Shown in pieces: positions 1 through 8,018 of a stretch of DNA of 39,864 nt (within the stretch, counting starts at the first letter, position 1; every line of letters begins with the position of its first letter). Both the position numbers and the translations under genes were made by a program. This stretch comes from Deltaproteobacteria bacterium HGW-Deltaproteobacteria-13 (GTDB taxonomy: Bacteria > Desulfobacterota > Syntrophia > Syntrophales > Smithellaceae). Where the stretch lies: the NCBI GenBank assembly GCA_002840555.1, contig PHBJ01000020.1, positions 1 through 39,864 on the forward strand, in the 5' to 3' direction. The notes below the pieces were generated by a model, which had not been told where the DNA came from, made no database searches, and worked only from the letters and a program-made list of their open reading frames with translations.

Positions 1-2575
1 CCGAAATTTTCCCGATATCATGAATGGCGCCGGCCATGCGGATGGCTTCAATTTTGTCATGAGGAAGTTTCATCTCCGTAGCAATGGCGCGGGCGAGATT
101 GGCCACCCGCTTCTGATGACCTGCCGTGTAAGGGTCTCTGGCTTCCGATGCCGTGCCCAATACCTGAATCGTTGTTTTAATGGATTGCCGCAGGTTTTCC
201 AGTATGTCATTCAGTTTCTTTTCGGCCTGCCTGCGCAGGGTGATATCCTGATAGATAACCTGAGACAGTTTTTTGCCGCTCCAGAATATTTCTTTACGTA
301 AGACATGGAGATGACGTATTTCGCCGTCCTTTCTCACGATGCTTACTTCATATTCAGACGGACCGGGTTCCCCCCGTAATCTTTTTTCTTTTCTGATCTG
401 AAATTCAGCATAACTTTCCGGTGTATAGCGGTCTTTCAGGGATGTTTCTTTCAGTTCTTCGATGCTGTCATAACCGTATATATCCAAAATCGCGCGATTG
501 GCATAAATGGTCTCGCCTATCGCGGTCGAGATACGCACGCCGAGGGGCGAATCATCCAGCGAATGACGGAAATTCTCTTCGCTCTTTTTCAGAGAATCCT
601 CCATTTGTTTACGTTCCGTGATGTTTCTGCCTTCGCCCAGAATAGACAGAGGTTTTCCGTTTTCGTCCCGGATGAAGCTGAAAGCGCATTCAATCCATAA
701 AATCCGGCCGTCCTTACAGATAAATTCCAGTTCCAGTGAACGGGTTAAAAGATAGGTTGGAGGGGCTGCCAGCGCTTTGGACATTTCCGTTGAAAAAAAA
801 TCCATCGCTGCTTGTAAAGATTGTACGGTGAGAATTTTATCCAGCGAAAGTTGTTTAATTTGCTCTAAATTGTATCCCAATAACTTTTCCACAGACGGAC
901 TGATGTACGTCGTTGCTAAGTTCAGATCCATGATCCAAATCTGGTCTTTCATGTGGTCGGCCAGCAGGCGATATTGGGCTTCGCTTTTTTTCAGCAATTT
1001 TTCCGATTCCCTGCGCTCGGTGATATCCGTTCCGATCACGATAAAATAAGACAGACTGCGTATTTCAAATCTGACGCCGGTGACGAAGAAAGGGATCGGG
1101 TGGCCATCTTTTGCTATCAAAGAGATTTCCATCGAATCTTGACCTTTTCTCATCACCGCTTCTATGGCCTTTAAAACGGTTTCCAGGCTTTCCGGCGCAA
1201 CCCAGTCTGTGGCAAGATGCCCTTTTATTTCTTCGGTGTTAAAGCCCAGAAGCGTTTCAATTTGCCTGTTCCAGAGCACCAATCGATTTTCCGGGTAGGT
1301 GCAGAGACAGAAAATTCCGGGAAGATTATTTAACAGCAGTTTTGAAAATTGTTGTTCCTGCAGCAACTCCGCTTCCGCATTTTTCCTCTCGGTGATGTCG
1401 CGCAGGTTGACGATTACGGCTCCTACAACATTATCCTGCACCAGGTTGCTGGCCACGGCTTCAAATATACGCCAACTTCCATCCTGATGACGAAGGCGTA
1501 TTTCTGATCGTTGAACAGGGGTGTTTATATTGCTAAATAATTCATGGTATGCTGCGGTTACAGACTTCAGATCATCCGGATGAAGAAGGTCAAATACGTT
1601 GACGCCCATCCTTTCTTCAGCCTTGAATCCCAAAATTCTCTCAATCGCCGGATTTTCATAGGTTACAGCCAATTCTTGATTTACGACAATAATAATATCC
1701 GAAGATTGTTCCGCAAGAGCCCGGAATCTTTGTCCTTCAAACAATAATTTCTCTTCCGTTTGCTTGCGTGTTGTGATGTCGCGTACAATACCGAGCATTC
1801 CTATCGCTGCGTTATTTTCATTTCTGAGAAATGTAAGTTTAGTCTCCACCCACACTTTTGACCCATCCTTACGCACATGCTGGTATTCCAGCACACGAGA
1901 TCTTTTTAAATCCCTGTCTGCCCGATTTTCTATCTCCAACTCTTCGGCAAACATTTCAGCGAACCAGCTGAGCGTCTCAGGCTCGACAAGCTGTTCTACC
2001 CTCAGCGTAATGAATTCATCAGTTGTATATCCGACGATATTATATGCGGAAGGGCTGGCATAGGTATAATTGAAATTCATGTCTGTGGTGAAGATTGCGT
2101 CAGTGACATTGTCCGTAAGAAGACGGTATCGCTCTTCGCTTTCTCTCAAAGATTTTTCAGCATTCTTGCGCTCGGTGATATCTCTGAGAACCGCTACCCT
2201 TAGGATGCGGTTTTTATATTTATAGGGTTTGCCGACCAGAGAACATACAAAAGTAGAACCATCTTTTCTGACGCCAATACCTTCGTATGGTTTGTCGTAT
2301 TCTGTAAAAATATGTTCCCTGATCATTTTAAATGATTCAGGCGTGGAAATACTTTCAGCATTCATGCCGATCATCTCGGATAATTCGTATCCAAACATAC
2401 GGGCGAGGGCCTCGTTCGCCTCGACGATAACGCCGTTGTCATGAATGGCGATTCCCTCTTCAGCCGCCTCGGAAAGAAGGCGGAAACGTTCCTCGCTTGT
2501 CTTCAGTTTTTCTTCCACCTTTTCCCGTACGGACACGTTTGTAGGATTTTTAGATACAGCGTTCTTTTTCTGCAT
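1..2575 (-). CDS. Multi-PAS sensor with C-terminal HD-GYP domain (partial, 3' end outside window)
   Basis: Seen: the reverse strand is open from an ATG at 2575 to the window edge (about 858 codons). The translation contains six successive PAS modules, each closed by a PAC-type ending such as DITERKNAEKSL or DITERKQMEDSL and followed by a short linker (ESEERYRLL, KSEENFRHSL). After the sixth PAS comes TAGHQKRVANLARAIA and then IHDIGKIS, the opening of an HD-GYP domain with its HD pair right at the edge. No membrane segment is visible, so the protein is probably cytoplasmic. Known: HD-GYP proteins hydrolyse cyclic di-GMP and PAS domains sense redox, gas or small ligands. Start: the first in-frame ATG after an in-frame TAA; AAGGAT lies 12 bases upstream. 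Inferred: a signal-regulated c-di-GMP phosphodiesterase, with a cyclase of the opposite activity at 24 kb. The GYP motif lies outside the window, so activity cannot be judged. Confidence 0.9.
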   Translation of the reverse strand, partial: MQKKNAVSKNPTNVSVREKVEEKLKTSEERFRLLSEAAEEGIAIHDNGVIVEANEALARMFGYELSEMIGMNAESISTPESFKMIREHIFTEYDKPYEGIGVRKDGSTFVCSLVGKPYKYKNRILRVAVLRDITERKNAEKSLRESEERYRLLTDNVTDAIFTTDMNFNYTYASPSAYNIVGYTTDEFITLRVEQLVEPETLSWFAEMFAEELEIENRADRDLKRSRVLEYQHVRKDGSKVWVETKLTFLRNENNAAIGMLGIVRDITTRKQTEEKLLFEGQRFRALAEQSSDIIIVVNQELAVTYENPAIERILGFKAEERMGVNVFDLLHPDDLKSVTAAYHELFSNINTPVQRSEIRLRHQDGSWRIFEAVASNLVQDNVVGAVIVNLRDITERKNAEAELLQEQQFSKLLLNNLPGIFCLCTYPENRLVLWNRQIETLLGFNTEEIKGHLATDWVAPESLETVLKAIEAVMRKGQDSMEISLIAKDGHPIPFFVTGVRFEIRSLSYFIVIGTDITERRESEKLLKKSEAQYRLLADHMKDQIWIMDLNLATTYISPSVEKLLGYNLEQIKQLSLDKILTVQSLQAAMDFFSTEMSKALAAPPTYLLTRSLELEFICKDGRILWIECAFSFIRDENGKPLSILGEGRNITERKQMEDSLKKSEENFRHSLDDSPLGVRISTAIGETIYANRAILDIYGYDSIEELKETSLKDRYTPESYAEFQIRKEKRLRGEPGPSEYEVSIVRKDGEIRHLHVLRKEIFWSGKKLSQVIYQDITLRRQAEKKLNDILENLRQSIKTTIQVLGTASEARDPYTAGHQKRVANLARAIATEMKLPHDKIEAIRMAGAIHDIGKIS

Positions 2576-2579
2576 TTTT

Positions 2580-2666
2580 TCACGAATCCTTTTCAGCTTT
2601 CTTTTTCTTTAACGGCATGTCGTTGGCATAGGGACCATTTCTCAGGGGGTAATCATTATTGCGCAT
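2580..2666 (-). CDS. Possible 28-aa leader ORF upstream of the PAS/HD-GYP gene
   Basis: A small frame begins MRNNDYPLRNG, ends LKKKKAEKDS, and stops four bases before the ATG of the PAS sensor. The tight spacing suggests translational coupling or a leader peptide. No good ribosome binding site precedes its ATG and I recognise no family, so it may be fortuitous. Confidence 0.2.
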   Translation of the reverse strand: MRNNDYPLRNGPYANDMPLKKKKAEKDS

Positions 2667-2790
2667 AAAACTAAAGGAAGAACGATTATAAGTCAATTGA
2701 AATATAGATTAATAAAATGCAAGATGGATGCCCTGCGGAGAAAGAGGGTTTTCCCTTTCGTCTGACTAATCCGGTAAAAGGTTGTTTAAT

Positions 2791-2867
2791 TGGTGCCCCT
2801 GGCGTGAGTCGAACACGCGGCCCACAGATTAGGAATCTGTCGCTCTATCCTACTGAGCTACAGGGTT
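2791..2867 (-). tRNA. tRNA-Arg (anticodon CCT)
   Basis: The reverse strand folds as a tRNA: D arm GCTC/GAGC, anticodon stem ACAGA/TCTGT with loop TTCCTAA (anticodon CCT, Arg), five-base variable loop, T arm GCGTG/CACGC with loop TTCGACT, and an encoded 3' CCA. The oddity is the acceptor stem. The 3' strand is CAGGGGC, but the 5' strand reads AACCCTG, so pairs 1-72 (A/C) and 2-71 (A/G) do not form. The other five pairs do. Either the two 5' bases have been replaced by a rearrangement at the gene's 5' side, or this is a decaying copy. The sequence beyond the 5' end is AT-rich and carries two orphan genes. Confidence 0.9.
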
Positions 2868-3104
2868 ATTGTAACGTGTTTTCAACAAGTTAGAAATTTA
2901 TTTCTAAAAAGACACACGACTGATATTTTACACTATTTTTTGTATGGTTATATTTTCCTTAAAAAGAAATCAATAACCACGATGGTTATTTTAATGATTG
3001 TATATATATAATAATTGATTTCGTCAACAACAGGAAATTTTATCTTGTAAATCATCAAATATTAAGTATTTTAATAACAGTCTTAAATTGGAGGTAAATG
3101 TGAA

Positions 3105-3596
3105 ATGAAGTTCAAAATTTTCTGTATGGCTATAATCGTTGTTGTCTTTTCAATTCCACTCATTTGTTATTCTGAACAATCGGACAGTAAAATAAAAAAA
3201 TCATATCAATTGCCGGACAGTAAAGTTTGGGAGTATTTTGGACATAATTCTTATTACAATAAAAAAGCCCTCTCCAAATCATCCGATATTCTATCCGTCT
3301 GGACCTATACAATTACAAGGGATCAGCAGAGAGAAGAGATGGTCGAGTATTTAAAGAAATATGATTTAGAGAAATCTAAAAAATACCAAAATTTTGACCA
3401 CAGCATTTCATTATATGAAATTGACTGTAAGAATAAACAAAAGATCTATAAAGAGTCCAAAGATTACGACGATCAGGAAAATGTTTTAGACCATCAGATC
3501 AATAAGGATATTGAATGGACAAGTATTAAACCCTACACGATCAGTGAAGGATTATACAAAAACCTTTGTGCGCCTCAAAAGAAGGGTAAAAAATAA
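3105..3596 (+). CDS. Secreted protein resembling the surface-adhesin E family (paralog 1)
   Basis: 163 residues with an N-terminal signal peptide (hydrophobic core at about 5-20, ending near CYSEQ). The mature part contains KVWEYFG, a tyrosine-rich stretch, LSVWTYTI, a YEIDC motif, a D-Y-D-D-Q-x-N-V-L-D segment, a tryptophan in a W-x-x-I-x-P context, and a C-terminal cysteine in YKNLC. This order (VW, EIDC, YD-x-x-G-x-V-L, W, C) is what I know from the surface-adhesin protein E (Adhesin_E-like) domain common in deltaproteobacteria; the family call is by recall. The function of these proteins is poorly known, and the two cysteines could form a disulfide in the periplasm or outside the cell. 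A strong GGAGG lies about ten bases before the ATG. The next gene is a paralog starting directly after the stop. Base composition is visibly more AT-rich than the biosynthetic cluster. Confidence 0.7.
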   Translation: MKFKIFCMAIIVVVFSIPLICYSEQSDSKIKKSYQLPDSKVWEYFGHNSYYNKKALSKSSDILSVWTYTITRDQQREEMVEYLKKYDLEKSKKYQNFDHSISLYEIDCKNKQKIYKESKDYDDQENVLDHQINKDIEWTSIKPYTISEGLYKNLCAPQKKGKK

Positions 3597-4064
3597 ATGA
3601 AGTTCAACCTTTTTTGGATTTCCTTAATCGTTATCGCTGTTTCATTCCCGTCAATTTGTTTTTCAGAACAACCGGACGGCAGGGTATGGGAGTTTTTGGG
3701 AAAAGATGGCGGGGGTAGTTTCTGGTATTACAATAAAACAAATCTCACCAGATCATCTGATATTGTATCCGTCTGGACTTTTATGACGGTAACAGGTGAT
3801 GTCAGGAAAAAGATGATTAAGAGATTCATCAAACATAATATAAAATATCAGAATTTTGACCATCTGAAAAGTTTTAATGAGATTGATTGTCGGAAAAAAC
3901 TGATTAAAGAAATTGAATTCACGGATTATGACGATCAGGGAAATGTTTTAGACAAATATATCTATAACAAGAGTGGATGGAATGGTATTGTATCCGGAAG
4001 TGTATTTGAAAAATTATATCAAAAAGTTTGTATCACTCAGGAGAAACCCATCAAGAAGAAGTAA
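3597..4064 (+). CDS. Secreted protein resembling the surface-adhesin E family (paralog 2)
   Basis: 155 residues, starting with the ATG directly after the TAA of the upstream paralog, so the two are co-transcribed and probably translationally coupled. Signal peptide: MKFNLFWISLIVIAVSFPSICFSEQ, nearly matching the first paralog's start (MKFKIF...CYSEQ). It shares the same landmarks: RVWEFLG, YYNK, SSDIVSVWTF, KYQNFDH, NEIDC, DYDDQGNVLD, W-N-G-I, and a terminal VC. Compared with paralog 1 it lacks the repeated LPDSKVW-type linker and is slightly shorter. The pair is best explained by tandem duplication. Its stop lies a single base from the convergent stop of the minus-strand radical SAM gene, with no obvious bidirectional terminator between them. 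Confidence 0.7.
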   Translation: MKFNLFWISLIVIAVSFPSICFSEQPDGRVWEFLGKDGGGSFWYYNKTNLTRSSDIVSVWTFMTVTGDVRKKMIKRFIKHNIKYQNFDHLKSFNEIDCRKKLIKEIEFTDYDDQGNVLDKYIYNKSGWNGIVSGSVFEKLYQKVCITQEKPIKKK

Positions 4065-4065
4065 T

Positions 4066-5523
4066 TCAGATTTTATTATTTTGGGGTTCAAATTGATTTT
4101 TTGCCGACCAGAAAGAAGGCAGATGCCGCAGTAAGTACAGAAGGCTTTTTCGATGCTCCCAAATCCTTTTGCGGAATTTGTCGCGCCACGCGGAATCGGA
4201 ATAAAAACGTTTGACATGCTCGTTGTAAAGTTGATCGAGTCTTTCCTTGGAAGCAATTCCCCTGGGGACAAAAACAAAATTCAGACAGTTCATCAGCCGC
4301 CAGTCTTCATTAAAAGTTCCCTCCTCTTTTATTGTGCTCCACAGCGGTGCGCCGGGGAAGGGCGTAAATTTGGCCATGTTCATGTCGTCGAGCCCGAGTG
4401 AAATGATAAAGTCGGACGTGCGCTTGACGGATTCTTCCGTTTCGCCGGGCAGGCCCATCATAAAAAGTCCCTTGGCGCGTAAGCCGGCTTTCTGAATTCG
4501 CCGGACCGTATCGCTCACTTCTTCAAGCGACACGCCCGATTTATGTCTTGCGAGCATTTCCGGATCGGCCGATTCAATGCCCAGCGAAACCATAAGGCAT
4601 CCGGCGTCTTTAAGCATTTTCAGTAAATCATCATCGGTATAACCCACGCGTACGGCGCAATTGAAATTCATTCCCAGAGGGTGACGGCTGAGTTTTTCGC
4701 AAAGCTCGATGATCCGCTGGCGGTTGGCGGTGAACAGATCATCATAAATGTTGACATGCCTCACACCGAATTTATCGCGTAAATATTTCATGTGTTCGTA
4801 AATGTACGCGGCGGAGTTGTAGCGGAAACCTTTTTTGAAAACGGAACGGTCACAATAGGAGCATTGGTACATGCAGCCGCGCGACGTGATCATCGTTGCG
4901 CCGGGCGTGTTGATATAGCTGAATAACGGTAAATGATAATCGCCGGGAAAACCTTTAAGTTTTTCATAGGCGGGAAACGGGAGCGAGTCTAAATCCGCTA
5001 TTTTCGGACGCGGCTCATTGGTTATAACGTCCGTGTTTTTTCGCCAGATCAATCCTTTGATTTCAGCGGGGTCAAGCCCTTTGGCAAGTTCAGCGATCGT
5101 TTCTTCGCCTTCTCCGGCAATCAAAAAATCAAATGCCGGATAATCCCGCAGAAGTTTTCCTTCCAAAGCGGAAACATGCACCCCTCCGCATACCGTTATA
5201 ATGTCCGGCGATTGTTCTCTGATTTTTTGCGCGAGATTGGCGGCATCAGGGAACGATGATGTTGTCGCTGAGAATCCGACCATCCGCGGCTGACAGGCCA
5301 AAATGGCTTTGACCTGTTTCTCCAAATCCAGCGGTGCATCCAAACCCAGGCAATCATAAACATGAACGTCATGGCCTTGTCCGATAAGATAAGCCGCGAT
5401 GGAAAGCAGACCCTGCGGAACCATTCGGTTGGCGATATCGGTAATATCGCGTTTTCCGGGGAACCAGTTGAAGCCCCGCGGATGAACAAGGACAATGCAT
5501 TTATTTTGTTGAGATGAGGCCAT
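4066..5523 (-). CDS. B12-binding-domain radical SAM protein (end of biosynthetic cluster)
   Basis: 485 residues from the ATG at 5523, two bases after the stop of the preceding ketosynthase-like gene. A longer frame reaches back to 5661, but its extra 46 codons overlap that gene and look non-protein-like. The N-terminal part (to about 150) is the Rossmann-like B12-binding domain (VPQGLLSIAAYL, MVGFSATTSSFPDAA, VCGGVHVSALEG, AGEGEETI). The radical SAM domain follows, with C217, C221 and C224 in SRGCMYQCSYCD, then GIESADPEML and MGLPGETEESV. Known: this class includes methyltransferases, cyclases and hopanoid- or polyene-modifying enzymes; sequence alone does not fix the reaction. As the last gene of a tightly packed ACP/ketosynthase run it probably acts on the acyl product. 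The C-terminal helical region (about 410-485) is typical of the family. Confidence 0.85.
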   Translation of the reverse strand: MASSQQNKCIVLVHPRGFNWFPGKRDITDIANRMVPQGLLSIAAYLIGQGHDVHVYDCLGLDAPLDLEKQVKAILACQPRMVGFSATTSSFPDAANLAQKIREQSPDIITVCGGVHVSALEGKLLRDYPAFDFLIAGEGEETIAELAKGLDPAEIKGLIWRKNTDVITNEPRPKIADLDSLPFPAYEKLKGFPGDYHLPLFSYINTPGATMITSRGCMYQCSYCDRSVFKKGFRYNSAAYIYEHMKYLRDKFGVRHVNIYDDLFTANRQRIIELCEKLSRHPLGMNFNCAVRVGYTDDDLLKMLKDAGCLMVSLGIESADPEMLARHKSGVSLEEVSDTVRRIQKAGLRAKGLFMMGLPGETEESVKRTSDFIISLGLDDMNMAKFTPFPGAPLWSTIKEEGTFNEDWRLMNCLNFVFVPRGIASKERLDQLYNEHVKRFYSDSAWRDKFRKRIWEHRKSLLYLLRHLPSFWSAKNQFEPQNNKI

Positions 5524-5525
5524 AA

Positions 5526-6542
5526 TTATTTTGTTGACGCAAGAACGAATGCCTGTTTGCCCGAAGCGTGACAATTGTAATGCACAAAAAAAGATGATTG
5601 TCCATCCCGCAGGGCGCGCGCTATGCCGAAAGCGGCCGCTGTCGAATGAATGCCGCAGCAAGGCAGATAATCGTCAATTTCCCACCCTTTTTGTTTCCAG
5701 AAAGCGGTTTCTATTTTGCCCAGGCGGAAACCCGGCAGAAAAACCCGGCTTTTATTCTGTCTGGCGCTGTCTTGATGCAATGATACGGATATAAGCTTCT
5801 CGCACTTGGTTAAAATATCTTCGCTTTTAGAAAAATCTTCCAGCCGTAATAATTGATCATCAAAATCCACCGCCAGGATGTCACCTGTTTTTTCTTTTTC
5901 ATCTTTGCCCAGCAAAAGCCAGGAACTGCCTTCCCCCATTTTCATCGCGCGGAAGTTACCCGGCGTCAGATTAACACGTTCACGGTATTCCTCAACGGTG
6001 GGAGTAAAAATATCGCAGCCGCCGACCAAAGCCAGTTCTATTTCGCCGCTTTCCAGATAGCTTTGCGCCAGCCACAGCGCTGACTCAAATGACAATTCCT
6101 CCTGAGAGATGGTGAGTACGGTTCCCGTGACTTCGCAAATCCGCGCCAGAACAAACGCGGCGGCATTGCTGACCGAATTGGCGAACTGATTGGGACTGGG
6201 GAATCCGCCGCCATGCTTGAATACCTGAGTAATAAACGGCATTATTTCATCGACGTTTCCCAGGCCGGTCGCCAGAAATATCCCTGTCCTTTTCCCTTTC
6301 AAATAATCGAGCGATACTTTTTGCAGGCAGGCCAGCCCTCCGCAGCAGACCATCTTGATGAAACGTCCGGCGCGTCGCATCGGCTGTCCCATGATTTCGT
6401 TGACCAGCCCGTCGGTATTGAGCGGCAAATGACTTTCTTCCCAAAGCGCATCGCGATTCGGCGTGAGCGCCGGGCCGATGTAGCTTGCCGCGATCACAGG
6501 CATGGCCGTATTAAGATTATTTTTATTTAATTCCGAAGACAA
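5526..6542 (-). CDS. Ketosynthase-like protein lacking the active-site cysteine (chain-length-factor type)
   Basis: 338 residues, shorter than a normal ketosynthase (about 400). It aligns by eye to the thiolase fold: GIFLATGLGNVDE, FPSPNQFANSVSNAAAF, GEIELALVGGCD, MGEGSSWLLLG, and a closing HASGKQAFVLAS. At the nucleophile elbow, where a ketosynthase has A-C-x-S, this protein reads TISQEELSF, so glutamate (about residue 149) replaces cysteine. The HGTGT histidine motif is not recognisable; a weak GIHSTAAAFG may correspond to the second histidine region. It starts four bases after the stop of a complete ketosynthase, the usual alpha/beta arrangement of type II polyketide and aryl-polyene systems. 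Known: KS-beta or chain-length-factor subunits are catalytically dead partners that shape chain length. Pairing with the upstream KS is inferred from adjacency. Confidence 0.8.
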   Translation of the reverse strand: MSSELNKNNLNTAMPVIAASYIGPALTPNRDALWEESHLPLNTDGLVNEIMGQPMRRAGRFIKMVCCGGLACLQKVSLDYLKGKRTGIFLATGLGNVDEIMPFITQVFKHGGGFPSPNQFANSVSNAAAFVLARICEVTGTVLTISQEELSFESALWLAQSYLESGEIELALVGGCDIFTPTVEEYRERVNLTPGNFRAMKMGEGSSWLLLGKDEKEKTGDILAVDFDDQLLRLEDFSKSEDILTKCEKLISVSLHQDSARQNKSRVFLPGFRLGKIETAFWKQKGWEIDDYLPCCGIHSTAAAFGIARALRDGQSSFFVHYNCHASGKQAFVLASTK

Positions 6543-6546
6543 TTTA

Positions 6547-7710
6547 TTAAGACTCCTTGATAATTAAATAACTGGTGCACGTTCCGCCGAAGCCGAAATA
6601 AGTAAACAAATAAGCGCCGTCGCGGGCCTTCACATTGGCTTGTAACGGTGCGAAACCGATCTCCGGATCAACTTCCGTAAAACCAAAACTGCGCGGAATC
6701 GCTCCGGCATCTAAACAAGAAAGCCATACGGCCGTTTCCGCCGCACCCGCCGCACCCAATGTGTGGCCGATGGCTCCCTTGAGGGAAACCACGGGCGGAA
6801 GTTTTTCTCCAAAGAGCTTAACCAAACCTCTTCCCTCCGAGAGGTCATTGTCTCTTGTGCCTGTTCCGTGCGCCTTGACGGCCACAACATCGGCCGGCGA
6901 TACCCGCGCTGATGTCAAAGTTTGCTCAACGACCTTGCTCACGGTTACGCCGTCAATGCCCGCCGAGGTCATGCTTTTGATGTCGTTATACTGATAGCCT
7001 CCGGAAAATTTGTATTTTGCGGAAGATGATTTATCTGCATCCAGAATAACAACGGCGGCGGCCTCGCCGATTTGCATACCGGCGCGCGTTACGCAAAAAG
7101 GGCGGCATTGATCGTAATCAAAAAGAAGCAGACTGGCAAATCCATGCAAAGTCATATTCAGCAGCGGATCAAATCCGACAACGATTGCCCGGCGGATTTT
7201 TTCCCGTTTTATCAGATCGGCGGCAACCACTAAAGCGTGCGAGCTGGAAACGCAGGCCATGCTGAAGGTCAGCGACATGCCTTTAATGCCGTATTGATTG
7301 ACGATCAGATCCGCTACTTCTCCCGCGCCTCGGTTGCGGCAGGAAATAGCCGGCGATTTCCTGTCGGGATTGTTGCGTACCGCTTCGGTGAATTCATATT
7401 CGTTGCGGATAAAAAGACCGCCTGTCGTGCCCACCAGCACGCTGGATTCGGCAATTTCATCAGTCGTCAGTTCGGCATGTGCAAAAGCCTCGGCAAGTGC
7501 GCTATCCAGCATAGCCATTGATTTCTCCAGGGGATTGCCGGAATAAGAAACTTCAAAAGCCTTAAATTCGCGGCTGACCAAATGGGATGATTTGCCCACC
7601 GCTGCCGGCGGCGCCGCTCCTCCGATTAAATTACATGCCGACTCAGAAGCGCTCCAACCCAGAGTCGTTACCGCGCCCCAGCCGCGCACATAAATATCCC
7701 CTTGGTTCAT
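6547..7710 (-). CDS. Beta-ketoacyl-ACP synthase, catalytically complete (KS-alpha of first pair)
   Basis: 387 residues. The catalytic triad of a condensing enzyme is intact: C153 in FSMACVSSSHAL, H281 in KAHGTGTRDND and H316 in GAIGHTLGAAGA, followed by a glycine-rich FGFGGTCTSYLI end. Known: decarboxylative Claisen condensation of malonyl-ACP with an acyl-ACP. It overlaps the ACP gene upstream by four bases (ATGA) and is followed after four bases by a degenerate ketosynthase, so ACP, KS and chain-length factor form one translational unit. The N-terminus (MNQGDIYVRGWGAVTTLGW) differs from the usual RVVVTGIG opening of FabF and resembles the divergent ketosynthases of aryl-polyene and related lipid clusters. 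It probably elongates the acyl chain attached to the neighbouring ACP. Confidence 0.92.
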   Translation of the reverse strand: MNQGDIYVRGWGAVTTLGWSASESACNLIGGAAPPAAVGKSSHLVSREFKAFEVSYSGNPLEKSMAMLDSALAEAFAHAELTTDEIAESSVLVGTTGGLFIRNEYEFTEAVRNNPDRKSPAISCRNRGAGEVADLIVNQYGIKGMSLTFSMACVSSSHALVVAADLIKREKIRRAIVVGFDPLLNMTLHGFASLLLFDYDQCRPFCVTRAGMQIGEAAAVVILDADKSSSAKYKFSGGYQYNDIKSMTSAGIDGVTVSKVVEQTLTSARVSPADVVAVKAHGTGTRDNDLSEGRGLVKLFGEKLPPVVSLKGAIGHTLGAAGAAETAVWLSCLDAGAIPRSFGFTEVDPEIGFAPLQANVKARDGAYLFTYFGFGGTCTSYLIIKES

Positions 7711-8018
7711 CTTTTAACCTTTGGTGCGTCAATGATAAAATCGGCCAGCGTGTCAAACGATTGCATCGCCTTGGCCGCTGTAGAGGCGTTCTTTAATTCC
7801 ACGCCAAACTGATATCTTATTTCCATGGCAATTTCCATGGCATCGAGGCTGTCGAGAATAAGTGGGCCCGGTCCGCCGATAAAGGGAACGTCGGTGGGCA
7901 CATCTTCCGGCTTCACGTCCGTAATTTCACAAGCCCGGATAATCATCTCCTTGAGTTTGAAAATCAATTCTTCCTTCGATGATACATTTAACTCTTTTAA
8001 TTTCTGGTTTAAATCCAT
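7707..8018 (-). CDS. Acyl carrier protein
   Basis: 103 residues. The phosphopantetheine attachment site is S57 in ILDSLDAMEIAMEI, the DSL motif at the start of helix II; helix I (about 16-30) and the acidic helix II-III character are typical. A 10-15 residue N-terminal extension and a basic C-terminal tail (PKVKR) make it longer than the roughly 78 residues of AcpP, as often seen for dedicated secondary-metabolism ACPs. A clear Shine-Dalgarno (GGGAGGAAAG on the minus strand) precedes the ATG. It overlaps the ABC permease gene (10 bases) upstream and the KS gene (4 bases) downstream. It would carry the growing chain for KS and chain-length factor and could be the donor for the BtrH-like and LpxL-type acyltransferases further upstream. 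Confidence 0.93.
   Translation of the reverse strand: MDLNQKLKELNVSSKEELIFKLKEMIIRACEITDVKPEDVPTDVPFIGGPGPLILDSLDAMEIAMEIRYQFGVELKNASTAAKAMQSFDTLADFIIDAPKVKR

Noticed and set aside
5524-5661. 46-codon N-terminal extension of the radical SAM gene encoded at 4066-5523
   Set aside because: It overlaps the 3' end of the preceding ketosynthase-like gene and does not look like protein; the ATG at 5523, two bases after that gene's stop, gives the family-typical start.
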